This document shows, piece by piece, positions 54,435 to 63,760 of a stretch of 64,000 bases of DNA (position 1 is the first letter of the stretch; each line of letters begins with the position of its first letter). A program made the position numbers and the translations under genes. Origin of the DNA: CAWGUU01 sp963825765 (GTDB taxonomy: Bacteria > Actinomycetota > Acidimicrobiia > Acidimicrobiales > AC-14); contig CAWGUU010000009.1 in NCBI GenBank assembly GCA_963825765.1, positions 372,001 to 436,000 on the forward strand. The letters run 5' to 3'. Under the pieces are notes generated by a model. It was not told where the DNA came from. It saw only the letters and a program-made list of their open reading frames with translations, and did no database searches.

Positions 54435-55703
54435 TCAGCTCAGGAGATCGGACAAGGCGTGGAGGACGAGCCCGGCGGCACCCCCCACGACTGTGCCGTT
54501 GATGCGGACCCACTGCAGGTCGGGGCCGAGCAGCAGCTCGAGGCGCGACGCCGTCTCCTCGGCGTCCCAGCGGGCGATGGTGCTGCTCACCAGCTTGGAG
54601 ATCTCGCCCTGGAAATGGCCGATCAAGTAGTTGGCGAAGGCTTCGTGCATGGCCTCGGCCCGGGCGGCCAGGACCGGGTCGGCCTGGAGCCGGCGGCCCA
54701 GGCTGACAATGGCGTCGGCGATCCGGCGGCGGAACTCGGAATCGGGCTCAGCGGCCTGGGCCCGGAGATGGTCCTTGGCGTCGGACCACAGATCGGCGAC
54801 CCATCGCTGCAGCTCGGGCTGGTCGAGGAGGTCCCGCTTGAGCTGCTCCCCCCGCTCGCGCAGCACCGGCGACATCTCCAGCTCGGTCGACAGCTTGGCC
54901 AGGCGGGCGTCGAGCTCACGGCGAAGCTCGTGGCCACGGTCGCTTTCGATATCGCTCAGCGCCGAGCAGAACCCGTCGAGCACCCGGTCGAAGATCTTGT
55001 GGTCGACGGCCCCCGGGATCCACCACTTCGACTTCTTGCCCAGCCGTCGGCGCAGCTCCTCCCTGTGGTCCTCGACGTAGTGGCGGAGCCCGACCAGGAT
55101 GCGGTCGAGAACCTCCTCGTGGCGGCCCTCGCGGGTGGCGAACCGCAGGGCCTGGCCGGCCAGCGGGGCCAGCGGCACCGACTCGAGCCGGTTTCGCACC
55201 ACCCCCTCGATGGCCCGGTGCACGTCGTCGTCCCGCAGCAGGTCGGCCAGCGCCACCACGCCGTCGGCCACCTCCTCGGCCACGCGCGAGGCGTTGGCCG
55301 GCTCCGCCAGCCAGTCGGCGAGCCGTCCGACCACGCCCGCCGCCCGCAGCCGGGCCACGACGGCCTCGGGGGTCAGGAAGCTCTCCTGGACGAACTCGCC
55401 GAGGGTGGCCCCGAACTGGTCCTTGCGCTCCACGACGATGGCGGTGTGCGGGATCGGCAGGCCGAGGGGGTGTCGGAAGAGGGCGGTGACCGCGAACCAG
55501 TCGGCCAACCCGCCGACCATCGACGCCGCCGCCGCGGCCTGGAGGTAGCCGACCCACGTGGCATCGCCGCCCCATACGGTGGTGACGACGAACACCACCG
55601 AGACCGCCGCCAACAGCGACGTGGCGCGACGCTTCGAGACGGCGAGCTGCTCTCGCCGCTCCTCCTCGGAGCGCAGAAGCGGACGGTCGGGGGCGTCAGG
55701 CAC
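54435..55703 (-). CDS. DUF445 family membrane-associated protein
   Basis: 422 residues, GTG start. Two transmembrane helices near the N-terminus (SLLAAVSVVFVVTTVWG and YLQAAAAASMVGGLADWFAVTALF), with the DUF445 hallmark GGLADWFAVTALFRHPLGLPIPHTAI. Then a long helical, charged region, and a final hydrophobic turn (GTVVGGAAGLVLHAL). Family function is not established. Monocistronic. Confidence 0.85.
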   Translation of the reverse strand: MPDAPDRPLLRSEEERREQLAVSKRRATSLLAAVSVVFVVTTVWGGDATWVGYLQAAAAASMVGGLADWFAVTALFRHPLGLPIPHTAIVVERKDQFGATLGEFVQESFLTPEAVVARLRAAGVVGRLADWLAEPANASRVAEEVADGVVALADLLRDDDVHRAIEGVVRNRLESVPLAPLAGQALRFATREGRHEEVLDRILVGLRHYVEDHREELRRRLGKKSKWWIPGAVDHKIFDRVLDGFCSALSDIESDRGHELRRELDARLAKLSTELEMSPVLRERGEQLKRDLLDQPELQRWVADLWSDAKDHLRAQAAEPDSEFRRRIADAIVSLGRRLQADPVLAARAEAMHEAFANYLIGHFQGEISKLVSSTIARWDAEETASRLELLLGPDLQWVRINGTVVGGAAGLVLHALSDLLS

Positions 55704-55839
55704 GCCCCGTTTCTACCCGCGTGGTGTGGCGGGTTCGCCGTGAGCGTGCAAGAAGGCCTCCACACTGTGGTCTTTTTCACGCTCACGGGCTCCGTTGACC
55801 GGAGCCGTCCCGACGTCCCTCACCGGCGGCTGACAGAGT

Positions 55840-56304
55840 ATGGAGATGGACGCCGTGCTCGCCAAGCTCCAGTACAAGCCTCCCGCCACGGTCACCGTGC
55901 TCGGTGCGCCGCCCGAGCTCGGGCCCTTGACCGAGTCGTGGTCCGCCGAGGCCAGGGTGCGGCGGAGGTTGGGGACACGGGAGGACTTCGCGCTGGTGTT
56001 CGTACGATCGCAGGCGGACGTGCGCAAGCGGGCGGGACAGCTCGCCACGCGCCTGGGCGAGGACCCCGTCCTCTGGTTCGCCTACCCGAAGAAGTCGTCG
56101 AAGCGCTACACCTCGGACCTGGCCCAGATGGTCGGTTGGCAGCCGCTCGGCGACATGGGCCTCGAGGCGGTGCGCCAGGTGTCGCTCGACACCGACTGGT
56201 CGGCGCTGCGCTTCCGGCGGGCCGCCGACATCGGTCGGCTCGATCGCCAGCCGTCGATGGCATTGTCGGAGGAGGGCAGGCGGCGCACGGGACCGGCTCG
56301 CTGA
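55840..56304 (+). CDS. DUF3052-like small protein
   Basis: 154 residues. KLQYKPPATVTVLGAPPEL, DFALVFVRSQADVRKRA and LWFAYPKKSSKRYTSDL are the pattern of the DUF3052 family, small cytoplasmic proteins of unknown role. The C-terminal part RFRRAADIGRLDR is basic. It begins a short series of + strand genes with the unknown at 56327. Confidence 0.65.
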   Translation: MEMDAVLAKLQYKPPATVTVLGAPPELGPLTESWSAEARVRRRLGTREDFALVFVRSQADVRKRAGQLATRLGEDPVLWFAYPKKSSKRYTSDLAQMVGWQPLGDMGLEAVRQVSLDTDWSALRFRRAADIGRLDRQPSMALSEEGRRRTGPAR

Positions 56305-56326
56305 ACTGACCGGTAGCGTCACGGCG

Positions 56327-56839
56327 ATGACGACCTCCCTGCAGGTTCTCGACGACGGGCTGCTCCTCTCCTTCTCGTACGCGGAGATGCTGCGCTACAG
56401 CGGCCCCGGCAGCCCGGGCGGCGTGGCCATGGCGTTCAAGGCGATGGAGCTGGCCTTCCCCCTGATGGATCCGAGCGGTCCCCTCGCCCGCCGCGAGGTC
56501 ATGATCGACACCGCGTTCCGCGGCCCCGGCGCGCGGGACGGCTTCGAGCTTGTCACCCGAGGGATGACCGAGGGCAGGTACGTCGTCGACGCCGACCTCG
56601 AGCGACCCGAGCGGGGGACGACCCTCGAGCAGTTCGTGTTCCACTTCGCCTACCGCGACGCCGGGTGCACGCTTCTCGTGCGGGAGGGCCAGGTCAGCGA
56701 CGAGTTCATCACCCTGGCCCGCGCCAGGGACCTCACGCCGGAGGACCAACAGCGGTTCACCGCCCTGAAGCAGGATCTGGCCGACCGGCTCATGGCCGCT
56801 TCGGCCGGCGACGTGTTCGACGTCGAGCCCGACGCCTGA
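56327..56839 (+). CDS. Conserved-looking protein of unknown function
   Basis: 170 residues, 22 bases after the DUF3052-like gene. Features: LLLSFSYAEMLRYSGPGSPGGVAMAFKAMELAF at the N-terminus and FVFHFAYRDAGCTLLVREGQVSDEF in the middle. No signal peptide or transmembrane helix. Family not recognised. Four bases separate it from the next exporter gene, so the three may be co-expressed. Confidence 0.6.
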   Translation: MTTSLQVLDDGLLLSFSYAEMLRYSGPGSPGGVAMAFKAMELAFPLMDPSGPLARREVMIDTAFRGPGARDGFELVTRGMTEGRYVVDADLERPERGTTLEQFVFHFAYRDAGCTLLVREGQVSDEFITLARARDLTPEDQQRFTALKQDLADRLMAASAGDVFDVEPDA

Positions 56840-56843
56840 CCGG

Positions 56844-58355
56844 ATGGGCACCCGCCGCGGGGGAGGCGACGACACGGGCGAGCCCGGCGACCCCGGCGAC
56901 GAGCCCACCGTCCGGTTCGACACCGGCCACGGGCACTGGGTGTTGGCGGCGACCGTGCTGGGCTCGGCCATGGTCACCCTCGATGCCACCGTGGTCAACG
57001 TCGCCCTCCCCCAGATCGCCGCCGACCTCGACGCCGACTTCGCCGACCTGCAGTGGGTGGTCACCGGCTACACGCTGGCCCTGGCGTCGCTGATATTGCT
57101 CGGGGGGTCGCTCGGCGACCGCTACGGCCGCCGGCGGGTCTTTGTCATCGGCGTCGCCTGGTTCGCGGCGGCCTCGGCCATGTGCGCGGCCGCCCCGACC
57201 AGCGGGTTCCTCATCGCCGCCCGGATGCTGCAGGGCATGGGCGGGGCCCTGCTCACGCCGGGGAGCCTGGCCATCATCTCGGCGGTGTTCCATCCCGACG
57301 ACAGAGGCCGGGCCATCGGCGCATGGTCGGGCCTGGGCGGCATCGCCGCCGCTGTCGGCCCGTTCGCGGGCGGCTGGCTGGTGCAGGTCTCGTCCTGGCG
57401 GCTGATCTTCTTCTTGAACCTGCCCCTGGCGGCGACGGTCGCGGTGATAGCCACCAGGTGCCTGCCCGAGTCGAAGGACCCGTCGGCGGCGTCGCACTTC
57501 GACGTCCTGGGGGCATTGACGTGCTCGCTGGGCCTGGGCGCCACCACCTACGGCCTGATCCAGCGCAGCATGTCCGTGACGCTCCTGGGCCTGGGCCTCC
57601 TCACGGTCTTCGTCGGCATCGAGATCAGGAGCGACCACGCCATGGTGCCGGTGAGCACGTTCGCCAGCCGGGTGTTCCGCGACGTCAACGCCATGACGTT
57701 CGTGATCTACGGCGCCCTCGGCATGGTCCTGTTCATGCTGCCGCTCGTGCTCCAGGTCGGCCTCGGGTACAGCCCACTGGCCGCCGGGGCGTCGCTCTTC
57801 CCCGTGACCCTGCTCATGCTCACCCTGTCGGCCCGCACCGGCGCCCTCGCCGGCCGGATCGGGCCCCGCCTGCCGCTCACCGCGGGGCCCGTGCTCATCG
57901 GGGCCGGGCTCTTCCTGCTCACCCGGGTGACCCCCGGGCGCGGATACCTGACCTCCGTGCTGCCGGCGCTGGTCCTGTTCGGCCTGGGCCTGGCCCTCAC
58001 CGTGGCGCCGCTGACGTCGACCGTGCTGGGTGCCGTCGACCCCCACCACGCCGGCGTCGCGTCGGGTGTCAACAACGCGGTGTCGCGGGTGGCGGGCCTG
58101 GTGGCGGTCGCCTCCATACCGATCCTCGCCGGCTTCGACCCGAGCGTCCCGGTGGCCGATGCGACCCTTGTCGCCGGGTTCCACACCGTCGCTCGGATAG
58201 CGGCCGCCGCCTGCGTCTTCGCAGGTGTGCTGGGCTTCGTGACCCTGCGGTCGCGCCGGGTGCCGGTGGAAGCGGGCCAGGAGCGCGAGCCATGCTTCGA
58301 GTGCCCGCTCGACGCCGCGCCCCTGACCCTTCCCGCCACTCGCTCGGCGGACTAG
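56844..58355 (+). CDS. MFS drug exporter, DHA2 type
   Basis: 503 residues, 14 predicted helices. MVTLDATVVNVALPQIAADL in helix 1 is the DHA2 motif D1; LGDRYGRRRVFV and LGGIAAAVGPFAGGWLV follow. No regulator beside it. A likely proton antiporter for small drugs or metabolites. The C-terminal tail carries two cysteines (REPCFECPLD) with no clear role. Confidence 0.88.
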   Translation: MGTRRGGGDDTGEPGDPGDEPTVRFDTGHGHWVLAATVLGSAMVTLDATVVNVALPQIAADLDADFADLQWVVTGYTLALASLILLGGSLGDRYGRRRVFVIGVAWFAAASAMCAAAPTSGFLIAARMLQGMGGALLTPGSLAIISAVFHPDDRGRAIGAWSGLGGIAAAVGPFAGGWLVQVSSWRLIFFLNLPLAATVAVIATRCLPESKDPSAASHFDVLGALTCSLGLGATTYGLIQRSMSVTLLGLGLLTVFVGIEIRSDHAMVPVSTFASRVFRDVNAMTFVIYGALGMVLFMLPLVLQVGLGYSPLAAGASLFPVTLLMLTLSARTGALAGRIGPRLPLTAGPVLIGAGLFLLTRVTPGRGYLTSVLPALVLFGLGLALTVAPLTSTVLGAVDPHHAGVASGVNNAVSRVAGLVAVASIPILAGFDPSVPVADATLVAGFHTVARIAAAACVFAGVLGFVTLRSRRVPVEAGQEREPCFECPLDAAPLTLPATRSAD

Positions 58356-58389
58356 ACAGGCTGGCAGCACGCAGGAGGAGGAGGAGCCG

Positions 58390-58680
58390 ATGGCCGCGAC
58401 GTGCGCTCACCTGGACGATGCCGGGGACGTGTCCCCCGGGGCCGACGGCTGTGAGGACTGCATCGCCACCGGCGGACGCTGGGTCCACCTCCGGGTCTGC
58501 ATGTCCTGCGGGCACGTGGGCTGCTGTGACAGCTCCCCCAATCGCCACGCCACCGCCCACTTCCGCGGCACCGCCCATCCGCTGATCCAGTCGTTCGAGC
58601 CCGGTGAGGACTGGTGGTGGTGCTACGTGGACGAGATCGCCTTTCTCGTCGAGGGCGCACCGAGCTTCTCGCACTCCTAG
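58390..58680 (+). CDS. UBP-type zinc-finger protein
   Basis: 96 residues, ATG behind aggaggaggag. The whole protein is one ZnF-UBP domain: CEDCIATGGRWVHLRVCMSCGHVGCCDSSPNRHATAHF, then HPLIQSFEPGEDWWWCYVDE. Zinc ligands (Cys pairs and His) are complete. In bacteria these small proteins are common in actinobacteria; the function is unknown. Confidence 0.88.
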   Translation: MAATCAHLDDAGDVSPGADGCEDCIATGGRWVHLRVCMSCGHVGCCDSSPNRHATAHFRGTAHPLIQSFEPGEDWWWCYVDEIAFLVEGAPSFSHS

Positions 58681-58691
58681 TCGCGGCGGCG

Positions 58692-58928
58692 CTACGGGGA
58701 GGCCGCCGGCACCATCTCGCCCTCGGCGGGCGCCGGCGGGCCCGCGACATGCGCCAACACGGCTTCGTCGGCTACTCGGATCCGCGGCCGGCGGGACCCG
58801 CAGAAGTAACAGCGGTAGGTGGCGGCGTTGTGGTAGGCGCAGCGGCAGTCCCAGTAGAGCTCGACCGCCTCGACGACGGCCCAGCGCTTCCACCTGCCGA
58901 ACCAGCGGGAGACACCCAGTCGGCTCAT
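58692..58928 (-). CDS. Small Cys/Trp-rich protein with a putative zinc knuckle
   Basis: 78 residues. WDCRCAYHNAATYRCYFCGSRRP has the CxC...CxxC spacing of a RanBP2-like zinc ribbon, preceded by a Trp/Arg-rich N-terminus (SRWFGRWKRWAV) and followed by a disordered acidic tail. No membrane segment. It converges with the UBP-finger gene, 11 bases between the stops. Family not recognised. Confidence 0.6.
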   Translation of the reverse strand: MSRLGVSRWFGRWKRWAVVEAVELYWDCRCAYHNAATYRCYFCGSRRPRIRVADEAVLAHVAGPPAPAEGEMVPAASP

Positions 58929-59008
58929 CTGGGTTCGGTCGGTCGCCGACCGCCGCCGCTTGAGCTTCCCGTGCCCGAAATAGGCCGAACGGCCTACGCC
59001 GCCAAGTG

Positions 59009-60097
59009 TCAGCAGTACTTGACCAGGGTGGGATAGGGGTTCACAGCGCCCCCACCCCCGGGATGGATCTCGAAGTGGAGGTGGGTGGGCCCGCCCTGGG
59101 CGTCGCCGGTGTCGCCCACCGTCCCGATCGCCGTACCCGCCGACACGTGGCCGGTGGTGCTGATCGAGTCCAGGTGGGCGCCGTAGAACTCGTCCCCGTT
59201 GTCGCCGTTCAGGTAGTAGGAGATGCCACCGAGGCGGTTGTCGTTACGTCGGACCGTACCGCTGACGTTGGCCACGACCGTCGTCCCCCTCGGCGAGAGG
59301 ATGTCGGTGCCCTTGTGGGTGGACCCGCCGCCACGGGACGCGCCCCAGTCGTTGCTGAAGGCGCGGGGTCCCTGCACCGGGCACACCCAGTCACCTGATG
59401 CCACGCTGCCTGTGGCCGCGGGGGTGGCGGCGGCCGTGGCCGGCGATGGCGCCCTCGGAGCGCCGGCCGCCGGGGCCGCGGCTGACGCCGGCCTGGCTGC
59501 GGCCTGGAGCGCGGCCTGCCGGCGGGCCTCCTCCTCGGCCGCCTTGGCCCGCTGCTCCTGGATCACCCGGCCGAGACGGTCGACCTCGCTGGCCGCGGCG
59601 GCGCGTCGCTCCCGCAGGCTGTCGAGCGCCTTTGTCCGCTCCTCCTTCTTCTGCTCCAGGGCGGACAGCTCGTCGTCGAGGTTCTCCTTCTCGGCCCGAT
59701 AGTCGCCGAGCGCGTCGGTCGACGTGGCCGCCAGCACGTGGCTGAACTGCTGGGCCCTGACCACCGCGTTGGCGTCCGCCATGCGCAGGATCCGGGTGAG
59801 CGAGGACGTGCCCGAGACGTACATCCGGACGGCCAGCTGGCGCAGCTGCTCCCGGGACTTGCCCACCCGGGCGTCGACCGCCGACACCCTGGTCTCCAGG
59901 TGGGCGATGGTGTCCTCCGCATCGGCCAGCTCCACCTGGGCCTGGCTGAGCTCGCCGGCCGCCTGGTTGGCCCGGCGCTGGGCGGCGGCGAGGTCTTCCT
60001 CGGCGGTGGCCAGGGCGGGGAGAGGGACGGCCGCCATCGTCGCGACGAGTGCGACGACGCGTAGGAGCGCAAACCGAGGACCTCGACTCGACGCCAT
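59009..60097 (-). CDS. Secreted M23 metallopeptidase with coiled-coil (EnvC/RipA-like layout)
   Basis: 362 residues. Signal peptide (RVVALVATMAAVPLPALA), coiled coil about 30-200 (LAAAQRRANQAAGELSQAQVEL), an Ala/Pro linker, then an M23 domain at about 235-360 with THKGTDI and HLHFEIHP, the zinc ligands of lysostaphin-type peptidases. It would cut peptidoglycan cross-bridges; the coiled coil normally regulates or localises it at division sites. One extra Cys stands at the very C-terminus. Confidence 0.9.
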   Translation of the reverse strand: MASSRGPRFALLRVVALVATMAAVPLPALATAEEDLAAAQRRANQAAGELSQAQVELADAEDTIAHLETRVSAVDARVGKSREQLRQLAVRMYVSGTSSLTRILRMADANAVVRAQQFSHVLAATSTDALGDYRAEKENLDDELSALEQKKEERTKALDSLRERRAAAASEVDRLGRVIQEQRAKAAEEEARRQAALQAAARPASAAAPAAGAPRAPSPATAAATPAATGSVASGDWVCPVQGPRAFSNDWGASRGGGSTHKGTDILSPRGTTVVANVSGTVRRNDNRLGGISYYLNGDNGDEFYGAHLDSISTTGHVSAGTAIGTVGDTGDAQGGPTHLHFEIHPGGGGAVNPYPTLVKYC

Positions 60098-60170
60098 GAA
60101 CCACAGAACTGTAGGCCGGGGGCCCCGCCGCCGGCACGCAGGCCGCGGTGAGGGGCCCGGGGGGCGCCGG

Positions 60171-62051
60171 CTAGGCGACTGCGGCGGGCTCCGGACCCTC
60201 CGAGAATTGGGTCTGGTACAGCTCGGAGTAGCGGCCGCCGGCGGCCAGCAGAGCCTCGTGGGTGCCGCGCTCGAGCACCCGACCGGCCTCGACCACGAGG
60301 ATGAGGTCGGCGTCGCGGATGGTGGACAGTCGGTGGGCGATGACCAGGGCCGTGCGGCCGGCCAGGGCGTCGACGAGGGCCTCCTGCACCGCCGCCTCGG
60401 ACGACGAATCGAGGTGGGCGGTGGCCTCGTCGAGGATCACGACCCTCGGCTTGGCCAGCAGCAGGCGGGCGATGGTGAGCCGTTGCCGCTCGCCGCCGGA
60501 CAGGCGGTAGCCCCGCTCCCCCACCAGCGTCTCCAGCCCGTCGGGCAGCGACTTGACCAGGTCGGCCAGCCGGGCTCGGCCCAAGGCGTCCCACAGCTCT
60601 TCGTCGGTGGCGCCGGGGCGGGCGAAGCGCAGGTTCTCGGCGATTGTGGTGTGCCACAGGTGGCCGTCCTGGGTGACCATGCCGATGGTCTCGCGGATCG
60701 AGTCGAACGTCAGGTCCCGCACGTCGACCCCTGCGAGCCGGATCGTCCCGCTGTCGACGTCGTAGAGCCGGGGTGCGAGCGAGGCGATGGTCGACTTCCC
60801 GCCGCCGGACGAGCCCACCAGCGCGACAAGCTGGCCCGGCTCCACCCTGAACGACACGCCCTTCAGGATCTCGACGCCGCCCCTGGTGTCCAGGGTGGCG
60901 ACCTCCTCGAGGGAGGCCAGCGAGAACTTGTCGGCCGCCGGGTAGGAGAAGCGGACGTCGTCGAACTCGAGGGCGACGGACCCCTCCGGCACCCGCTCGG
61001 CGTCGGGCCGCTCGACGATCATCGGCTTGATGTCGAGGACCTCGAAGACCCGCTCGAAGCTGACCAGGGCGGTCATGGCGTCGACCCGGGCGCTGGCCAG
61101 TGCGGTCAGGGGGGCGTAGAGGCGGGTGAGCAGGAGGGCGAGGGTGACGACGGTGCCCGCCTCCAGGCGGCCGTCGATGGCCAGCCAGCCGCCGAGCCCG
61201 TACACCAGGGCCAGGGCCAGGGACGACACGAGGGAGAGGGCGGTGAGGAAGATCCACTGGTTCATGGCGGTGCGCACGCCGATCTCGCGCACTCGTTCGG
61301 CCCGCGCCCCGAACTCGGCCACCTCGTCGGCCGGGCGGCCGAAGAGCTTCACCAGGGTGGCGCCCGGCGCCGAGAACCGCTCGGTCATCTGGGTCGTCAT
61401 CGCCGCGTTGTTGTCGGCCGCCTCCCGCTCCATGGAGGCCAGCTTCGTGCCCATGCGCCGGGCCGGGATGATGAACACCGGCAGCAGGACCAGCGCCAGC
61501 AGGGTGATGACCCAGGACAGTCGCAGCATGACGGCCAGGGTCAGCAGGAGGGTGATGACGTTGCTGACAACGCCCGAGAGGGTCCAGGTGAAGGCCCGCT
61601 GGGCACCGATGACGTCGTTGTCCAGCCGGCTGACGAGGGCGCCGGTGCGGGTGCGCATGAAGAAGGCCACCGGCATCCGCTGCACGTGGCCGAACACCGC
61701 ACGACGGAGGTCGAGGATGAGCCCCTCGCCGATCCGGGAGGACATCCACCGCCCGACCACGCCGACGACGGCGTCGAGGACCGCGATCAGGGCGATCAGC
61801 CCGGCCAGGGCCACGACCGTGCCCGCGTCCCGCTTCTCCACGATGGCGTCGACGACCTGGCCGGCCAGGACCGGCGTGGCGACGGTGAGGACGGCGGCAC
61901 CGACGCTGAGCAGGACGAACGCGAACAGCGCCCGCCGGTGCGGTCGGGCGAACGTCCAGATCCGGCCCAGGATGGCGCGGTTGAAGGTGCGCTTGGGCTC
62001 GTCCTGCATGGCGCTGTGGAGCGCCATCCAGGCGTTCATGTCCATGTTCAA
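60171..62051 (-). CDS. ABC exporter, fused membrane and ATPase domains
   Basis: 626 residues. Six-helix membrane domain (about 35-320), then ATPase with Walker A GSSGGGKST, Q-loop GMVTQDGHLWH, signature LSGGERQR, Walker B VVILDEAT and H-loop VIAHRLST. Half-transporter that must dimerise; substrate unknown. TTG 62051 is placed 7 bases after gaaggag; ATG 62045 and 62039 are alternatives. The GSSGGGKS Walker A has Gly in place of the common Ser/Gly-Cys-Gly order. Confidence 0.9.
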   Translation of the reverse strand: MNMDMNAWMALHSAMQDEPKRTFNRAILGRIWTFARPHRRALFAFVLLSVGAAVLTVATPVLAGQVVDAIVEKRDAGTVVALAGLIALIAVLDAVVGVVGRWMSSRIGEGLILDLRRAVFGHVQRMPVAFFMRTRTGALVSRLDNDVIGAQRAFTWTLSGVVSNVITLLLTLAVMLRLSWVITLLALVLLPVFIIPARRMGTKLASMEREAADNNAAMTTQMTERFSAPGATLVKLFGRPADEVAEFGARAERVREIGVRTAMNQWIFLTALSLVSSLALALVYGLGGWLAIDGRLEAGTVVTLALLLTRLYAPLTALASARVDAMTALVSFERVFEVLDIKPMIVERPDAERVPEGSVALEFDDVRFSYPAADKFSLASLEEVATLDTRGGVEILKGVSFRVEPGQLVALVGSSGGGKSTIASLAPRLYDVDSGTIRLAGVDVRDLTFDSIRETIGMVTQDGHLWHTTIAENLRFARPGATDEELWDALGRARLADLVKSLPDGLETLVGERGYRLSGGERQRLTIARLLLAKPRVVILDEATAHLDSSSEAAVQEALVDALAGRTALVIAHRLSTIRDADLILVVEAGRVLERGTHEALLAAGGRYSELYQTQFSEGPEPAAVA

Positions 62052-62236
62052 CGTGGTGCTCCTTCGGTGACTCCTCGGAGACTGTGCCGCTTAGGACTCC
62101 GGTGTCGACGATTTCTCATCGGCGCCTACCGATTCGGAACACCGGAACGGCTCCAGACGTTCCGCCTGTTCATGGCCGGCAACGGTCATGCCGTCGGAGC
62201 GGCAGCGCACCGACTGTACGCGCCGGGGTCTGCCAT

Positions 62237-62292
62237 GCATCGGGGGTTTCGGGCATCGGGGGTTTCGGGCATCGGGGGTTTCGGGCGTCGGG
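62237..62292. repeat. 16-bp tandem repeat, 3.5 copies
   Basis: Unit GCATCGGGGGTTTCGG at 62237, 62253 and 62269, with a half copy at 62285. The three full copies are identical. It occupies the intergenic region between the divergent ABC exporter and P-loop/LLM genes, so it may affect their promoters. Confidence 0.8.
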
Positions 62293-62311
62293 CCGCTCCG
62301 CCGTGTTGAGT

Positions 62312-63760
62312 ATGCGGGTGATCCGGCTTCCGGCGTCGTGCCTCGTCGTGCTGGTGGGACCCTCGGGCAGCGGGAAGTCGGCGTGGGCGGCGGAGTGGTT
62401 CCCGCCGGGGAAGATCGTGTCGGCCGACCACCTGCGCTCCCTTGTCGGGGAGGGCGAGCACGACCAGCGGGCCGGCACCGACGCCTTCGCCGTGCTCGAC
62501 CTCGTCCTCGACCGCCGGCTGCGGCGCGGCCTGTTCACCGTCGTCGACACCCTGGGCCTCGACCGCGACCGCCGGCGCGGCTACGTCGCCCTCGCCCGCC
62601 GCCACGGGGCGCCGGTGGTGGCCGTGGCCTTCGACGTGCCCGCGGCCGAGTGCCGCGCCCGCAACGCGGCGCGGCCGCGGCCCGTCCCCGCCAAGCCGAT
62701 GGCCGCCCAGCTGAAGCGGTGGCCGTCGGTGCTCGCCGAGATTCCCGACGACGGCTTCGACGCCGTCCATCCACCTGGGCCGGTGCGGGTCGTCGACCGC
62801 CAGCTCGTCCACGCCCCCGAGGCCGCCCGCCGGCAGGAGGAGGAACCCATGTCCCTGGAGTTCGGCCTGCAGATCGCCACGTTCTCGTGGCCCGGAGGGC
62901 CGGCCGAGATTGCCGCCCGGCTGGCGGGGGTCGCCGGGGCGGCCGAGGCGGCGGGCTTCACCAGCCTGTGGGTGATGGACCACTTCATCCAGATCCCCCA
63001 GGTGGGGCGGCATTGGGACGACATGCTCGACAGCTGGACGACGCTCGGGTTCCTGGCCGGTCACACCCGCATGGCGACGCTGGGCACCCTGGTCACCGGG
63101 GTCACCTACCGCAACGTCGCCCACCTGGGGAAGATGGCGGCCACGCTCGACGTGCTCTCCGGCGGCCGGGCCGTGTGCGGCATCGGGGCGGCCTGGTTCG
63201 AGCGGGAGCACCGGGCCTACGGCTGGGAGTTCCCGCCGGCCCGCCGTCGCCTCGACCTGCTGGAGGACGCCCTCCAGCTGCTGCCGCTGGTGTGGGGGCC
63301 GGGGGCGCCGTCGTTCGAAGGCAAGGCGGTGACGGTGGCCGAGGCCATCTGCTATCCCCGGCCGCTGCAGGAGCGCATCCCGATCCTGGTCGGCGGGTCG
63401 GGCGAGAAACGCACGCTCCGGCTGGTGGCCACCCACGCCGACGCCTGCAACTTCGTCGGCGACGTTCACACCGTCCGCAGGAAGCTGGAGGTGCTGCACC
63501 GCCACTGCGCCGACGTGGGGCGCGATTCCTCCGCCGTCCGGGTCACCCACCTGGGCTCGGCCCTCGTCACCGACGACCCATCCGCCGGCCAATGGAAGCC
63601 AGCACAGTCGGCGTCGGCGGTGGCGGGCACCGTCGAGGAGCAGGTGGGGCGCTACCGGGAGCTGGCCGAGGCCGGCGTCCAGACCGCCATCGTGCGGCTG
63701 GCCGACCTGGACGAGGGATCGGTCGAGCGGTTCACCCCGGTCATCCGGGCGTTCAGGTGA
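62312..63760 (+). CDS. Fusion: P-loop (polynucleotide-kinase-like) domain + F420-dependent LLM oxidoreductase
   Basis: 482 residues in one open frame from ATG 62312. Residues 1-170: Walker A VLVGPSGSGKSAWAAEWF and SADHLRS, VDTLGLDRDRR, like AAA_33 kinases. Residues 180-482: LLM-class enzyme with GLQIATFSWPGGPAEI, LWVMDHFIQIP, GTLVTGVTYRNVAHLGKMAATLD and PILVGGSGEKRTLRL. A strong ribosome site ggaggagga stands inside the frame just before ATG 62850 (MSLEFGLQ), so the LLM part may also be made alone. Confidence 0.85.
   Translation: MRVIRLPASCLVVLVGPSGSGKSAWAAEWFPPGKIVSADHLRSLVGEGEHDQRAGTDAFAVLDLVLDRRLRRGLFTVVDTLGLDRDRRRGYVALARRHGAPVVAVAFDVPAAECRARNAARPRPVPAKPMAAQLKRWPSVLAEIPDDGFDAVHPPGPVRVVDRQLVHAPEAARRQEEEPMSLEFGLQIATFSWPGGPAEIAARLAGVAGAAEAAGFTSLWVMDHFIQIPQVGRHWDDMLDSWTTLGFLAGHTRMATLGTLVTGVTYRNVAHLGKMAATLDVLSGGRAVCGIGAAWFEREHRAYGWEFPPARRRLDLLEDALQLLPLVWGPGAPSFEGKAVTVAEAICYPRPLQERIPILVGGSGEKRTLRLVATHADACNFVGDVHTVRRKLEVLHRHCADVGRDSSAVRVTHLGSALVTDDPSAGQWKPAQSASAVAGTVEEQVGRYRELAEAGVQTAIVRLADLDEGSVERFTPVIRAFR

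Noticed and set aside
59724..62309. 861-codon open frame on the plus strand
   Set aside because: Antisense of the M23 and ABC exporter genes; low-complexity product.
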